Positions 51,318-60,296 are shown, numbered from the stretch's first letter. The stretch is DNA of 64,000 nucleotides from Gallaecimonas kandeliae (GCF_030450055.1 NZ_CP118480.1:682001-746000); one strand, 5' to 3'. Program-made: numbers and translations. The notes: generated by a model not told the origin, from the sequence alone.

Positions 51318-52685
51318 TCAGGCCGGCTCCACCTCCGGAACAGGGGCCAGGGCGCCCAGCTTGCGGCCCATTTCCCGGCGCACCAGGTAAAAGCTGAACA
51401 GGGCCTGGGCAATGTTCACCGCCACCATCCAGTACCAGAGCTGGGCCAGTTCGAAGTGCCCCAGGCCCACCAGGTAGAAGACCCCCATGGCGTAGACCAC
51501 CAGCTTGGCTGCAGAGCTCAGCAGCGCCGGCCAGGTATTGCCCAGGCCCTGGAAGAGGGCGGAGCAGGTGAAGATCACGCCGCTGGCCAGGAAGGTGAAG
51601 GAGGCGATGGCCAGGTACTGGCTGGCGAAATCCAGCACGGCGGCGTCCTGGCTGAACCAGGGCAGCAGCAATTCCGGCTTCCAGCGGCACAGCAGCATCA
51701 TCACCAGCATCAGCCCCAGCTCCATCACCAGGGTCACCTTGAAGCTCTCACGGATCCGCTGCCCCTGGCGGGCGCCGAGGTTCTGGCCGGCGATGGCCGG
51801 CAGGGCGAAGGACATGGCCAAAGCCGGCAGGAAGAAGAGCTGCATCACCCTGCCGCCGATGCCGAGAGCCGCCTGGGCCTCGGCGCCGAAGCCCCTGATG
51901 GCCCAGTAGGCGAGGGCGGCGGACAGGAACAGCATGATGAACTCACCGCCGGACGGCAGCCCGATGTTGAACAGCTTCCGCCAGGTCAGCCAATGGGGTT
52001 TCATCAGGCTGGGCTGAACCTTGACCAGGTGCTCCAGGCGCAGGAAATACCAGGCCAGCATCAGGGTGCCCACCACCACGGCGATGGTGCTGGACAGGGC
52101 GGCGCCCTTGACCCCCAGAGGATGGCCGGTGAGCCAGCCGGCGGTCATGATGGGGGTCAGCACCATGTTCACCAGCACTGTGAACAGTTGCACCGTCATG
52201 GTGGGCTTGACGATGCCGGTGCCGCGCAGGGCGGCTGCTATGGCGGCGATGACGAACTGCAGCGCCAGGCCCGGCAGGTACCAGTGCAGGTAGAGGATGC
52301 CGGCATCCCGGCTGGCCTGGTCGGCGGCCAGTGTTCCCATGTAATGGCCCACGGCGGCGTAACCCACCACCAGGGTGCCCAACATCAGGGCCAGGGCTAT
52401 GGTCATGGCCTGGTTGAACACCAGGTTGGCCTGTTCAGTCTGTTTGGCCCCCACCGCATGGGACAGCAGCGCCACAGTGCCGACGCTCAGCATCTGGGTC
52501 AGGGCCATCACCAGCATGGCGGCGTTGGCGGCGGCGTTGACCCCGGCCAGGGCGTCGCTGCCGAGCCGGGAGACGAAGTAGAGATCCACCATCAGGTAGA
52601 GGGTTTGCACCAGCATGCCGACCATGATGGGGATGGCCATCTTGATGACATGGCCGCTGATGGATCCTTGTGTTAAATCGCGCAT
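51318..52685 (-). CDS. MATE family multidrug efflux transporter
   Basis: A 455-residue inner-membrane protein with about twelve helices in two related halves, the MATE (NorM/DinF) build. Such pumps expel cationic drugs using Na+ or H+ gradients. Recognisable parts are the N-terminal GSISGHVIKMAIPIMVGMLVQ-like helix, then DLYFVSRLGSDALAGVNAA and the second-half PSGGEFIMLFLSAAL and GQNLGARQGQRIRES. The MarR-type regulator lies 46 bases upstream on the same strand and probably controls it. The substrate cannot be told from the sequence. Confidence 0.92.
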   Translation of the reverse strand: MRDLTQGSISGHVIKMAIPIMVGMLVQTLYLMVDLYFVSRLGSDALAGVNAAANAAMLVMALTQMLSVGTVALLSHAVGAKQTEQANLVFNQAMTIALALMLGTLVVGYAAVGHYMGTLAADQASRDAGILYLHWYLPGLALQFVIAAIAAALRGTGIVKPTMTVQLFTVLVNMVLTPIMTAGWLTGHPLGVKGAALSSTIAVVVGTLMLAWYFLRLEHLVKVQPSLMKPHWLTWRKLFNIGLPSGGEFIMLFLSAALAYWAIRGFGAEAQAALGIGGRVMQLFFLPALAMSFALPAIAGQNLGARQGQRIRESFKVTLVMELGLMLVMMLLCRWKPELLLPWFSQDAAVLDFASQYLAIASFTFLASGVIFTCSALFQGLGNTWPALLSSAAKLVVYAMGVFYLVGLGHFELAQLWYWMVAVNIAQALFSFYLVRREMGRKLGALAPVPEVEPA

Positions 52686-52731
52686 GGCTTCCTCGCCTGG
52701 GCCTGCGGGCCCTTGTTCATGGTTGGTCGAT

Positions 52732-53157
52732 TCAGTTGGTGCCTTGCAGCAGACGCTCGGTCAGCGCCTGGAGCTGTGCTTGTTGCGCCGGCGCCAGGGG
52801 CGCCAGCAGCTCGTCGGCGGCCAGTTCGAAGGTGGCCATGGCTTCGGTCAGGCGCTCTGCGCCGGCCTCCGACAGCTTGACCAGGCTGACCCTGGCGTCC
52901 CTGGGGTTGGCTTCCCGCTCCACCAGGTGCAGTTTTTCCATGGGCAGCAGCAGCCGGGTGACGCCCGACGCGCTGAGGCCCGCCAGTTCGGCCAGGTCGA
53001 TGCGCCTCAGGCTCTGCTGCGGGGCTTGGGCCAGGTGCAGCATCACCTGCAGTTCGGTAAAGCTCAGGCCATGGAGGCTGAGGCGCCGCTCCAGCTTCTT
53101 GGTGAGCTGGCCTTGCAGGGCGAAGAGGCTGAGTAGCAGTGTCTGGTTCTGGTTCAT
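52732..53157 (-). CDS. MarR family transcriptional regulator
   Basis: A 141-residue winged-helix regulator. The DNA-binding part includes LSFTELQVMLHLAQAP, the recognition helix LAGLSASGVTRLLLPMEKLHLVERE and the wing NPRDARVSLVKLSEAG (DxR signature typical of MarR). Helices at both ends would form the dimer. It precedes the MATE gene on the same strand, so it may repress both and respond to an exported compound. Confidence 0.92.
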   Translation of the reverse strand: MNQNQTLLLSLFALQGQLTKKLERRLSLHGLSFTELQVMLHLAQAPQQSLRRIDLAELAGLSASGVTRLLLPMEKLHLVEREANPRDARVSLVKLSEAGAERLTEAMATFELAADELLAPLAPAQQAQLQALTERLLQGTN

Positions 53158-53224
53158 TGGTGTTTGAATTATGTTTGAGTGCGCAAATAATTGATCGGGC
53201 CGAGGGCCTTGTCAACGGCCTTGG

Positions 53225-54136
53225 CTATTTTTTCTGCGCGCAGCTGCAATCTTGTTGCGGCACGGCCTGGGGCTCCCCCTGCTGGTAACGGGCCCAGAGG
53301 GCGCTGCCCTGGTCCGGAAAGTATCTCTCCAGGAGGGCGAAGAGTACCGCTACCGTCCTGGGGCTGGGGCCGCTTCCCAACTCTTGGGGCAGGAAATGGC
53401 GCTGGAAGGCCAGCAGGGTATCCTCGGTCTGGCGGTCCACCAGCCCCGTCTCCAAGACCCCGTAGCCGTAAGCGCCCAGGGCGGCCTGCACCAGGGCCAG
53501 GCTGGGTGGCTGCTGCGCAAAGGCCTGCTGGTAACGGCCGACCACCTCTTCGTCGTACCAGGCGCCTATGCCGGCCTCGGCCAGTTGCTGCCAGGGGAAG
53601 CGGGGGCCGGGATCGTCCTTGCGGCTGGGGGCTACGTCGCCATGGCCCACCACTTGGGTGGGGCCTATGTCGGGGTGACGGGCCAATATGGCCTTGGCCA
53701 GGCGGACCAGCAGACTGATCTGCGCTGGGTCGAAGTCAGGATACTGGCACTGGCGGCGGCCGTCGGGGTAGGGGGGCGGCTGGCAGCGGGGCAGGTTGAC
53801 CAGCTCCACCCCCACCGAGATGTCGTTGAGGTTGCGCCGGCCCTGCCAGTAGCTGGCGCCGGCGTGCCAGGCCCGTTGCTGCTCGTCCACCAGTTGGAAC
53901 ACCTTGAGTTGCCGGTAGGGATAGCTGGGATCGCCGTCCTGGGGGATGAGGTAATGGCTGCTGACCTGGTTGCCTTTGACCAATATGGCCACGGAGGTGG
54001 CGAAGTCCTCGGCGGTGAAATGCAGCACCAGGAACTGCACCCTGTCGTTGTGGTTGGCCGACGGCAGCTGCTCCAGCGGCAGCTTGGAGCAACCGGCCAG
54101 CAACAGGGCCAGCAGCCAGTACCTGAACCTCGACAT
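53225..54136 (-). CDS. amiD: AmiD-type N-acetylmuramoyl-L-alanine amidase lipoprotein
   Basis: A 303-residue lipoprotein with signal MSRFRYWLLALLLAGC (lipobox LAGC; Ser after Cys, so outer-membrane sorting is likely). The Amidase_2 domain (about residues 35-180) has zinc ligands in LHFTAED and VVGHGDVAPSRKDDPGP and a WHAGASYW turn; it cuts muramic acid-peptide bonds, including anhydro-muropeptides. A peptidoglycan-binding domain follows (about 215-285). Length is a little above the 276 of E. coli AmiD. AGGA six bases before the ATG supports the start over the longer frame. Confidence 0.93.
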   Translation of the reverse strand: MSRFRYWLLALLLAGCSKLPLEQLPSANHNDRVQFLVLHFTAEDFATSVAILVKGNQVSSHYLIPQDGDPSYPYRQLKVFQLVDEQQRAWHAGASYWQGRRNLNDISVGVELVNLPRCQPPPYPDGRRQCQYPDFDPAQISLLVRLAKAILARHPDIGPTQVVGHGDVAPSRKDDPGPRFPWQQLAEAGIGAWYDEEVVGRYQQAFAQQPPSLALVQAALGAYGYGVLETGLVDRQTEDTLLAFQRHFLPQELGSGPSPRTVAVLFALLERYFPDQGSALWARYQQGEPQAVPQQDCSCAQKK

Positions 54137-54256
54137 GAAGTCCTGCCTTTTCCGCGCCTTATTTTCCCAGTGTAGAGAAAAGCCGCAGCCGTGCTCTTTC
54201 ATCGGTTGCACGTCGCCGGCCACACCTTGCCGGCCACAGCTTCCCCACCTGACCCT

Positions 54257-55180
54257 TTAGCCTGAGAGTCGAGACCTGGTGGAATGAGGAAAGGGCCATG
54301 GCGCCAGCTGCTGCAGCCGCTCTGGTTCGCGGAGGATGCGCACCAGCAGGACAGAGGCCAGGGAGAGGATGGCCAGTTCCAGCAGCAGGTTGAAGAGCCC
54401 ATGCCGCCAGGGGGAGGTCTTGACCAGGCCGAGGCTGAGGGTCCAGGTGGCGTTGGGCAGGTGGATGTTCTCGGACACCACCGGCTGGCCGAGTTCGGCC
54501 TCAGAGCGGCTGAACACCTGTTTCTTGCCGTCATCTGGCCTGACCCGGCTCAGGCGGTAGGCGTAGCCTTGGCCTTCGAGCCGGTCCAGCTCGGTCACCT
54601 TGACGAGGTCGGCCAGCATGATCACGGCGGACGTGAAGCCCCAGAAGCGCTCGCCTTCCTGGCTTTTCAGGAAGACGGGGTAATGGCCTATCACCGCCAT
54701 GCCGCCGCCCTGGATCAGGTCGAAGGGGCCGATCAGGGCTAGGCTTCTTCGCGTGACGGCCAAGTGCGCCTCGTTCCAGCGGCTTCTGTCGTCGAAGATG
54801 TGGAAGCCGATGGCCGGCTCATTGCCAGCCAGGGGATAGATCTCGGTAACCACCCCCTGGGGAGCCAACTGCAGGTTGTTGACCAGGCCGGTGGAGGCGA
54901 TCAGTTGCTTGGCGAAGGCGGGAAAGTCCTCCAGGGTGCCGCCTTTACGCTGCAGTTCCTGGGCCAGGGCATAGGTGGTGGACAGGGACTGGTTGATGCG
55001 CCTTTCGATGGCGGAGGCCTGGGCCCTGGCCAGCCTGCCCAGCAGCAATTCCTGCTCCTGTTTGACACGCTGGCTGTTGCTGTAGAGGCCATAGCTGGTG
55101 AGGGCCAGCATGCCGAGGAAAACCAGGGCTGCCTGGGACCTGGAATTCTGCAGCCGCTTCAGGGGGGCGAGCAGGGGCAT
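54257..55180 (-). CDS. Stand-alone CHASE domain membrane protein
   Basis: A protein of about 307 residues with an N-terminal helix (about 16-36), a periplasmic CHASE sensor domain (LQLAPQGVVTEIYPLAGNEPAIGFHIF and SLALIGPFDLIQGGGMAVIGHYPVF are its hallmark segments), a second helix (about 262-285) and then only some 20 residues. CHASE domains normally precede GGDEF, EAL or kinase outputs; none is encoded here, so the gene is either an output-less sensor or a truncated one. Start is unclear: ATG 55180 is used; TTG 55198 would add six residues. Confidence 0.8.
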   Translation of the reverse strand: MPLLAPLKRLQNSRSQAALVFLGMLALTSYGLYSNSQRVKQEQELLLGRLARAQASAIERRINQSLSTTYALAQELQRKGGTLEDFPAFAKQLIASTGLVNNLQLAPQGVVTEIYPLAGNEPAIGFHIFDDRSRWNEAHLAVTRRSLALIGPFDLIQGGGMAVIGHYPVFLKSQEGERFWGFTSAVIMLADLVKVTELDRLEGQGYAYRLSRVRPDDGKKQVFSRSEAELGQPVVSENIHLPNATWTLSLGLVKTSPWRHGLFNLLLELAILSLASVLLVRILREPERLQQLAPWPFPHSTRSRLSG

Positions 55181-55455
55181 GGTGTCAAAGGGCCGCAATC
55201 AGCCCTGGGCCTGGGCGCCCAAGGCTGGTTCCTTGTTTCGACTGTAGGGGCTGGCTTGGCAAGGGGGTGACCTCCGGAACCTTGCTGGGGCTGGTGCCCT
55301 GGAAACAAAATTTTAACGTGACGGCATGGCGGCGGAATGTATCAAAGTGTCGCTGCAGCGGCAGGGGTGCGGACTTTAGCCAGGGTTTCAGGCCCTTAGG
55401 GCATGGTGGCATCCAGGCCATGGCGTATTGTAGCACCATGGCCAGGGGCGGCTTT

Positions 55456-55977
55456 TTAGAACTGGTAGCTGAACATCAGGTTGCCGGCGGCCTTTTTGTT
55501 GTGGCTGCGGTGGCCTTCACCGTAGCCGAACTCAAAGCGGATGCGAAAGCCGCGCTGGTTGAGGCCGTGGCGGTTGTAGCTGTAGCTCAGGCCGACGCCG
55601 TTGACCGTCTCCCAGCTGAAGCCGGAGGCATAGGCGCAGCTGAGGGCATTGCCGAGATCCTGGCCCAGGTCACCGGAGCTGGGTTCCTTGCAGATGTCGG
55701 GGTCGTTATGACGGATGCCGACGGCACCGGCAAAGAGCCCCAGGGCGTGGTGGTCATCCTCGCCCAGGCCCTGCTCGAAGCCAAGAGAAAAGCCGTCGTC
55801 CACCCCCAGCTTGTAGTTGGCGTACCAGCGCTGGCTGTCGCCGTTGGCGAGGGAGACTTCCGGCACCGCCAGGTAGGGGAAGCCCCCGCCGATGGAAAAG
55901 TGGAACTCGGCGGCCTTGCCGGCCTGGGAGGCGAGCAGCAGGGTGGTGAAAAGCAGCGTTTTGGAAACGGGGGCCAT
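55456..55977 (-). CDS. Predicted outer-membrane beta-barrel protein
   Basis: A 173-residue exported protein: signal MAPVSKTLLFTTLLLASQAGKAA, then alternating aromatic strands (RWYANYKLGVDD, FSLGFEQGLGE, RGFRIRFEFGYGEG) and a C-terminal Phe (NLMFSYQF), which is the signature of outer-membrane barrels inserted by BamA. Eight strands could fit. Two cysteines (DICKEP and LSCAYA) may pair in a loop. Family and role are unknown. AAGGAGA before the ATG supports the start. Confidence 0.75.
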   Translation of the reverse strand: MAPVSKTLLFTTLLLASQAGKAAEFHFSIGGGFPYLAVPEVSLANGDSQRWYANYKLGVDDGFSLGFEQGLGEDDHHALGLFAGAVGIRHNDPDICKEPSSGDLGQDLGNALSCAYASGFSWETVNGVGLSYSYNRHGLNQRGFRIRFEFGYGEGHRSHNKKAAGNLMFSYQF

Positions 55978-56059
55978 GGGATCTCCTTGTCTGGGATGGC
56001 GTTCCTTCGCAGTCCGGTAATGTGGGTGAAATTCACTCTTTAGTCAACGTATTGGGTGC

Positions 56060-57919
56060 TCAATCAAGCACCTGGATCCCGGCCTCCCGCACGCGTTTGG
56101 CCAGGCGGCGGCCTTTGCTCCACAGGCCCACCATGAAGAACTGGGCGTCCCAGTCGAGGCGCTGGACCAGGTAGTCCAACAGCTTTTCCGCCCGCCCGAA
56201 CAGTCCCTTGCGGCCATAGGCGAAGACCAAGGTCGGGTAGGCCTGGCCTGGTACCGGCTTCTGGGCCAGCCAGATAGGCCCCAAATGCCGGTACTCACTG
56301 AGGATCTGGCGCAGCTGAGCCAACTGCGGGGCGCTGAGGCTGGGGGCTTCCAGGGCGTCGTCCAGGCTGAGGCTGGCGGCGGCCTCGGCAGCGGCTTGTT
56401 GCTGTTCTTCCTTGCCGAGGGCCTTGGCCCACCACAGCTGCGCTTCTTCTTCCTTGCCCTTGTCCAGCAGCAACTGGTAGCCCCAGCGAGCCGCGTCGCC
56501 GAGGGTATGGGGGTGGTCAAAGGCCTTCTCCAGGTAGGGCAGGGCCGCTTCATCCCCCTCTGCCGCCAGGATCCGGCCCAGTTGGTAGGCCGCGCCTATG
56601 CTGCCCGGGTCCCGCTCCAGGTAAGACAGGTAGAGGGGCTGGGCGGCCGCGTCGCCTTCCAACTCGTTGGTGGCGGTGGCCAAATCCCAGAACTGATCGT
56701 CGGACAGGGCCTGAGGCGCCTGTTGCCTCAGCTCGGCCAGCTTCACCTTGGCCTCCTGGACCCGCTGGTGCCGCCGCTGCCAATGGGGCAGGTAGGCCCG
56801 TTGCCATTGTTCGTCGAAGTGGGCGATCAGGGCGTCGAACCGCTCTCCCAGCCAGGCCTCGGCCGCGCTCTGGCCGCTGGCCGCCAGGGGGGGCGGCGCC
56901 GGCACCAGGGCCGCCAGCCTGTCCTTGAGGGCGGGATGGGTGTCGGCGTAATGGGTTTGCTGGGCCAGTTCGCCGGCCGTCCTGGCCGACAGTTCCTCCG
57001 CCGGCGGCGGTGAGGTCTTGAGAAAGTCCGCCAGGCCCCGGAAAGGCGGCACTGGCGGCTGGGGCTCCAAGTCGGCCTGGTCGTGGAAGGGCTGCCAATA
57101 GCGCTCCTCGAGGAAACTGGCCGTGGTGTAGCTTCGCAGCAGGGCCTTGGCGGCGGTCTCGGCCGAGGTCAGCTGGGCCGCCACCTGATCCGACTCGTAC
57201 TCGTTACGCCTGGCCAGGGCAAAGGAATAGGCGGAAAAGGTGGGGCTGTACCAATCGAAGAAGCGGCGCAGCAGCTTGGCCCCCCAGGCGCCCTGTTCCT
57301 CGAAGCCGTCCATGATGCGCTGCCAGCTCAGCCTGACCCTGTAGATCCAGGCGTTGAAGCGGCTGTGGTTTCCTGAGAGGTGGCCGAATTCATGGGCCAG
57401 CACGGAGCGCATCTCCTGCGGCGACAGCACCAGCAGCAGTTGCAGCCCCAATATGAGGCTGTTGCGCTGCCCGCCCAAGAGGCCGAACCTGGGGTGCTGG
57501 ACCACGGCGGCGTTGAGGCTGTCCTCCAGTATCACCTGATGGATCCTGAGGGCGCTCAGTGTGGTGGCCAGTTCATCTATCTGGGCAAAAAGTTTGGGAA
57601 AATGCCGGCGCTCCAGGCGGTAGCCGGAAGGGGCATCGAAGGGAACCCAGAGGGCCCGCAGCAGCGTCCAGATGGCCGCCGCTATGAGGAAGATGATCTT
57701 CTTGCTGAGCAGCAGCAGGAAGAGGCCGGAACTGAGGAAGGCAACCCAGAGGGTGCCGCCCAGCAACAGCACCAGCAGCGCCACCAGGGAAAAGATGACC
57801 CCGTAGCCCAGCAGCGCAAAAGCGGCCAGCTTGAGCCGGTAGGCCTTGATGTCTCGGGCTGCGTCCTTTTCCGAGCGTTCGACCAGGGCGACAAAGGTTT
57901 CTTCCTTGAAGGCGGTCAT
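56060..57919 (-). CDS. M48 family membrane metalloprotease with TPR-like tail
   Basis: A 619-residue zinc protease of the HtpX/Ste24 class. Two adjacent membrane helices (about 33-80) are followed by the peptidase domain with HEFGH in LAHEFGHLSGNHSRFN and the third ligand in RRNEYESDQVAAQ. The C-terminal 250 residues are helical and repeat-like (LYLSYLERDPGSIGAAYQLG, ALPYLEKAFDHPHTLGDAARWG), suggesting TPR repeats that bind partners. Role is probably membrane protein quality control, but the long tail sets it apart from HtpX. The start at MTAFKEE was chosen as it opens the conserved part; the frame continues upstream to 57982. Confidence 0.88.
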   Translation of the reverse strand: MTAFKEETFVALVERSEKDAARDIKAYRLKLAAFALLGYGVIFSLVALLVLLLGGTLWVAFLSSGLFLLLLSKKIIFLIAAAIWTLLRALWVPFDAPSGYRLERRHFPKLFAQIDELATTLSALRIHQVILEDSLNAAVVQHPRFGLLGGQRNSLILGLQLLLVLSPQEMRSVLAHEFGHLSGNHSRFNAWIYRVRLSWQRIMDGFEEQGAWGAKLLRRFFDWYSPTFSAYSFALARRNEYESDQVAAQLTSAETAAKALLRSYTTASFLEERYWQPFHDQADLEPQPPVPPFRGLADFLKTSPPPAEELSARTAGELAQQTHYADTHPALKDRLAALVPAPPPLAASGQSAAEAWLGERFDALIAHFDEQWQRAYLPHWQRRHQRVQEAKVKLAELRQQAPQALSDDQFWDLATATNELEGDAAAQPLYLSYLERDPGSIGAAYQLGRILAAEGDEAALPYLEKAFDHPHTLGDAARWGYQLLLDKGKEEEAQLWWAKALGKEEQQQAAAEAAASLSLDDALEAPSLSAPQLAQLRQILSEYRHLGPIWLAQKPVPGQAYPTLVFAYGRKGLFGRAEKLLDYLVQRLDWDAQFFMVGLWSKGRRLAKRVREAGIQVLD

Positions 57920-57993
57920 AGAGGCTGTCCTTGCTGCGGCTCCAAAACGCCAAAGGCTGCCAGGGGAGGGCGTAAAAGACAAGGGAGCGGCAG

Positions 57994-58083
57994 GATGACA
58001 GCCTGGAAAGCCTGATCGGCCGCGCCGACCAGGCCCTCTACCAAGCCAAGCAGGCAGGCCGCAACAGGGTGGTGTGCGGTTAG
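57994..58083 (+). pseudogene. Tail remnant of a GGDEF diguanylate cyclase
   Basis: Thirty codons ending in TAG encode DDSLESLIGRADQALYQAKQ followed by AGRNRVVCG. This is the standard last helix of a GGDEF domain (ADxALYxAKxxGRNRv). An in-frame stop (57973-57975) lies just upstream and no other part of the domain is found, so this is a 3' fragment whose front is missing. It sits between the M48 gene and the small gene at 58116-58403, on the opposite strand to both. Confidence 0.8.
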
Positions 58084-58115
58084 GCCTCTTTTCTTGCCTG
58101 CTGCCCCAGAAAGTA

Positions 58116-58403
58116 TCAAGGCTCCCTCAGGCAGGCCTTTTCTCCTACCAGGAACCCCAAGCCGCTCGGCGAAGGCGGGCTGCAAGCCTTGGCCCCTTCC
58201 AGTTGCGCCAAGGCTTGGAGTTCGGCGGTCAGGAAGAGCATCAGCTGGCAGTGCAGGCCCTGGGAGTCATGGCGGTAACATGCCGTCATTTCGGCCGGCT
58301 TTCCTGCCTGCTCATAAAGCGCCGAAAGGCGCCGCCCCAATTCTGCCAACCTGGGCCCTGCCAGAAGGGCATCACCGAGATCGAAGCAATACCATTGGTT
58401 CAC
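58116..58403 (-). CDS. Small conserved hypothetical protein
   Basis: A 95-residue cytoplasmic protein opening MNQWYCFDLGDALLAG. Proteins with this WYCFDLGDA opening and a SQGLHCQLMLFL-like core occur, as I recall, in Pseudomonas relatives without assigned function. It starts with GTG, with GAGGA seven bases upstream. It lies 101 bases behind the acyltransferase gene on the same strand and may be the third gene of that unit. Confidence 0.65.
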   Translation of the reverse strand: MNQWYCFDLGDALLAGPRLAELGRRLSALYEQAGKPAEMTACYRHDSQGLHCQLMLFLTAELQALAQLEGAKACSPPSPSGLGFLVGEKACLREP

Positions 58404-58504
58404 GCTTTCCTCTTTTCAGCCTGGCTCTGGACCCTAACTATAGGGGCCTAGGACAAGGGCCAGCCAAGCTCTCCTGGCCAAGTGCTAGGACAGGCAGTAA
58501 GCCG

Positions 58505-59377
58505 TTAAACCATCTCCGCCGCAGACAGCTCCTTGGCCAAAGCCTCTTTGTTGGCAGCTCCTTTAGGGCGTTCGGCGGGGTGCGGCTGCATGGCGTCCTT
58601 GATGACCATCAGTTTGGTTTCCCCTTTCGCCAGCAGGCTGTCGGCCTGGCCGCCGATGCGCTCTCCTGCGCCCAAGGTGGCGGTGTGGCGACCGGCTGCG
58701 TCCAGCAGTGCCACCGCCCCGTCCACGACCAGCCAGGCCCTGCCGGGTGTTTCAGCGCGCAGCGCTATGGGATCGCCGTCGGTATAGAAGTGGCACTCGG
58801 TGGAGCCCAAGGGATTATGGCGTTCGTTTAGCCGGATGAAGCCTTTGACGAAGTCGTTGAGCTCATCCCGGGCCAGCAGCATGGGCAGGAAGGGGCCCTT
58901 CATGTGGGGGGCAAAGGTGGCTTCTCCCAGTTGCCTGAAGCCTATCCTCTTGAAAAACCTTGCTGCGGCCGGATTGATGGGGGCGGCGATATGGTCCATC
59001 CCCTTGGACACCGCCAGGTAGGTGGACATCAGGGTGAGGCCGATGGCTGTTCGGGGGCCGCGGAAGGCCCGCTCTATGCACAGCATGCCGCCGCTGACGA
59101 GGATGCTGCCTTGTGGCACCAACGCGCGGAAAGGGAAGTAATCGTCCGCCGGCATGCCGGCCGGCGAGTCCTCGGTGATGCGCATGGCGCCCACCACCTT
59201 GCCGCCTACCAACACCACCAGTTGGTGGGAAAAGGGCGAGGCGTCGAAGCGATCCTGGATCCGCCCATCCGCAGTGGCCTCCATGCAGCCTTCTTCTTCG
59301 CAGAACACCCTGTGGCGCAGCCGGTATATCTCGTCCAGCAACTCGGGGCTGTCAGCAGTCTTTATGATGAGGGGCAT
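58505..59377 (-). CDS. FeeM/GNAT-like N-acyltransferase fused to a cNMP-binding-like domain
   Basis: A 290-residue two-domain protein. The N-terminal domain (about 1-185) looks like autoinducer-synthase/FeeM-type acyltransferases: IYRLRHRVFCEEEG, then DRFDASPFSHQLVVLVGGKVVGAMRIT and ERAFRGPRTAIGLTLMSTYL. FeeM uses acyl-ACP to acylate amino acids. The C-terminal part (about 200-275) has the jelly-roll pattern of cyclic-nucleotide-binding domains (FYTDGDPI, VVDGAVALLD, TLGAGERIGG), but the phosphate-binding Glu and Arg are not recognisable, so nucleotide binding is doubtful. It lies 31 bases behind the methyltransferase gene. The family call is by pattern only. Confidence 0.65.
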   Translation of the reverse strand: MPLIIKTADSPELLDEIYRLRHRVFCEEEGCMEATADGRIQDRFDASPFSHQLVVLVGGKVVGAMRITEDSPAGMPADDYFPFRALVPQGSILVSGGMLCIERAFRGPRTAIGLTLMSTYLAVSKGMDHIAAPINPAAARFFKRIGFRQLGEATFAPHMKGPFLPMLLARDELNDFVKGFIRLNERHNPLGSTECHFYTDGDPIALRAETPGRAWLVVDGAVALLDAAGRHTATLGAGERIGGQADSLLAKGETKLMVIKDAMQPHPAERPKGAANKEALAKELSAAEMV

Positions 59378-59408
59378 GGGGCGTCCTTTACCGAAGTGCG
59401 GCCAGCCA

Positions 59409-60296
59409 TCATGGGGAGACCCGGCAGGCCACGGCAAACTCGCCGCGGTGGGGATTGGCCAGGGGCTGGTCCAGGAAGCGGGTGTTCATTTCCGGCCCGT
59501 CGGCGAGATCCGCCAGTTCATAACCCTGATCCTGCAGGAAGGGGCCTATGTCCGCCTTGCTGATGCTCCACTTCAGGGGTTCGCCACGGACTTTCAGGTA
59601 CAGCTTCAGCAGCCAGCCTACCTGGCTCTCGGCCGAGGCGAAGGGCGCCGCCGCCGTGAAGACCAGGTGGGGCTTGCTGTCCGTCAGCGCCTTCAGGCTG
59701 GCGAAGAGGCTCTGGACGGCATCGGCCTCCAGGTACATCAGCACCCCCTCGCAGATGAACAGGGTCTCCCGCGCCCGCTCGAAACCGGCAAAGTCGCCCA
59801 GCACCTCGGCCAGGCTCTGCTCGGCAAGGTCTGCGGCGATCAGATGGAGGTTGGCAGCGGGCTGCCCCGCCTGGCTTAGGGCGTCGCGCTTTTCAGCGTT
59901 GGTGGCCGGGTGGTCTATCTCGATAAAGGTGACACCCGGGTAGCGCCTGTGCAGGCGCCAAGCCAGGGTGTCGAAGCCCGCCCCCAGGTTGACGATCTGG
60001 GTGGTGCCCTCGGTGAGCCTGTTGATGACCTGGCGCTCGATGAAGTGCTTGCGCAAGGCGTAGTGGGCGCTGATCCCCGGCAGCATCGCCTTTTCCATGG
60101 TCTTCAACAGCAGCAGGGAGGCGGGGTTGGCCAACTGCCTGAGCCGCCGCCGGCCTTCCTCGGTGTTGGCCAGTATCAGCTTGGCCGTCTCTTTGGTTTC
60201 TTCGTCGATGAAGGTCTTGAACCTTTCCTGCCCAGCGGTGTGCAGCAACCCTTGCAGTACCGTATAGGCCGTTGAACTTGCGCTGTTTTTCTTCAT
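59409..60296 (-). CDS. PPM/LCMT-family SAM-dependent methyltransferase
   Basis: A methyltransferase of about 295 residues of the leucine-carboxyl-methyltransferase-like (PPM, TIGR00027) group, which often methylates carboxylates. SAM-binding parts are visible: IVNLGAGFDTLAWRL (motif I), FIEIDHPATNAEKR (motif II), LHLIAADLAEQ and FICEGVLMYLEADAV. The substrate is unknown; the acyltransferase just downstream suggests an acylated small molecule. Start is uncertain: at 60296 GAG lies at good spacing, while at 60317 GAGGGA abuts the ATG. Confidence 0.83.
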   Translation of the reverse strand: MKKNSASSTAYTVLQGLLHTAGQERFKTFIDEETKETAKLILANTEEGRRRLRQLANPASLLLLKTMEKAMLPGISAHYALRKHFIERQVINRLTEGTTQIVNLGAGFDTLAWRLHRRYPGVTFIEIDHPATNAEKRDALSQAGQPAANLHLIAADLAEQSLAEVLGDFAGFERARETLFICEGVLMYLEADAVQSLFASLKALTDSKPHLVFTAAAPFASAESQVGWLLKLYLKVRGEPLKWSISKADIGPFLQDQGYELADLADGPEMNTRFLDQPLANPHRGEFAVACRVSP

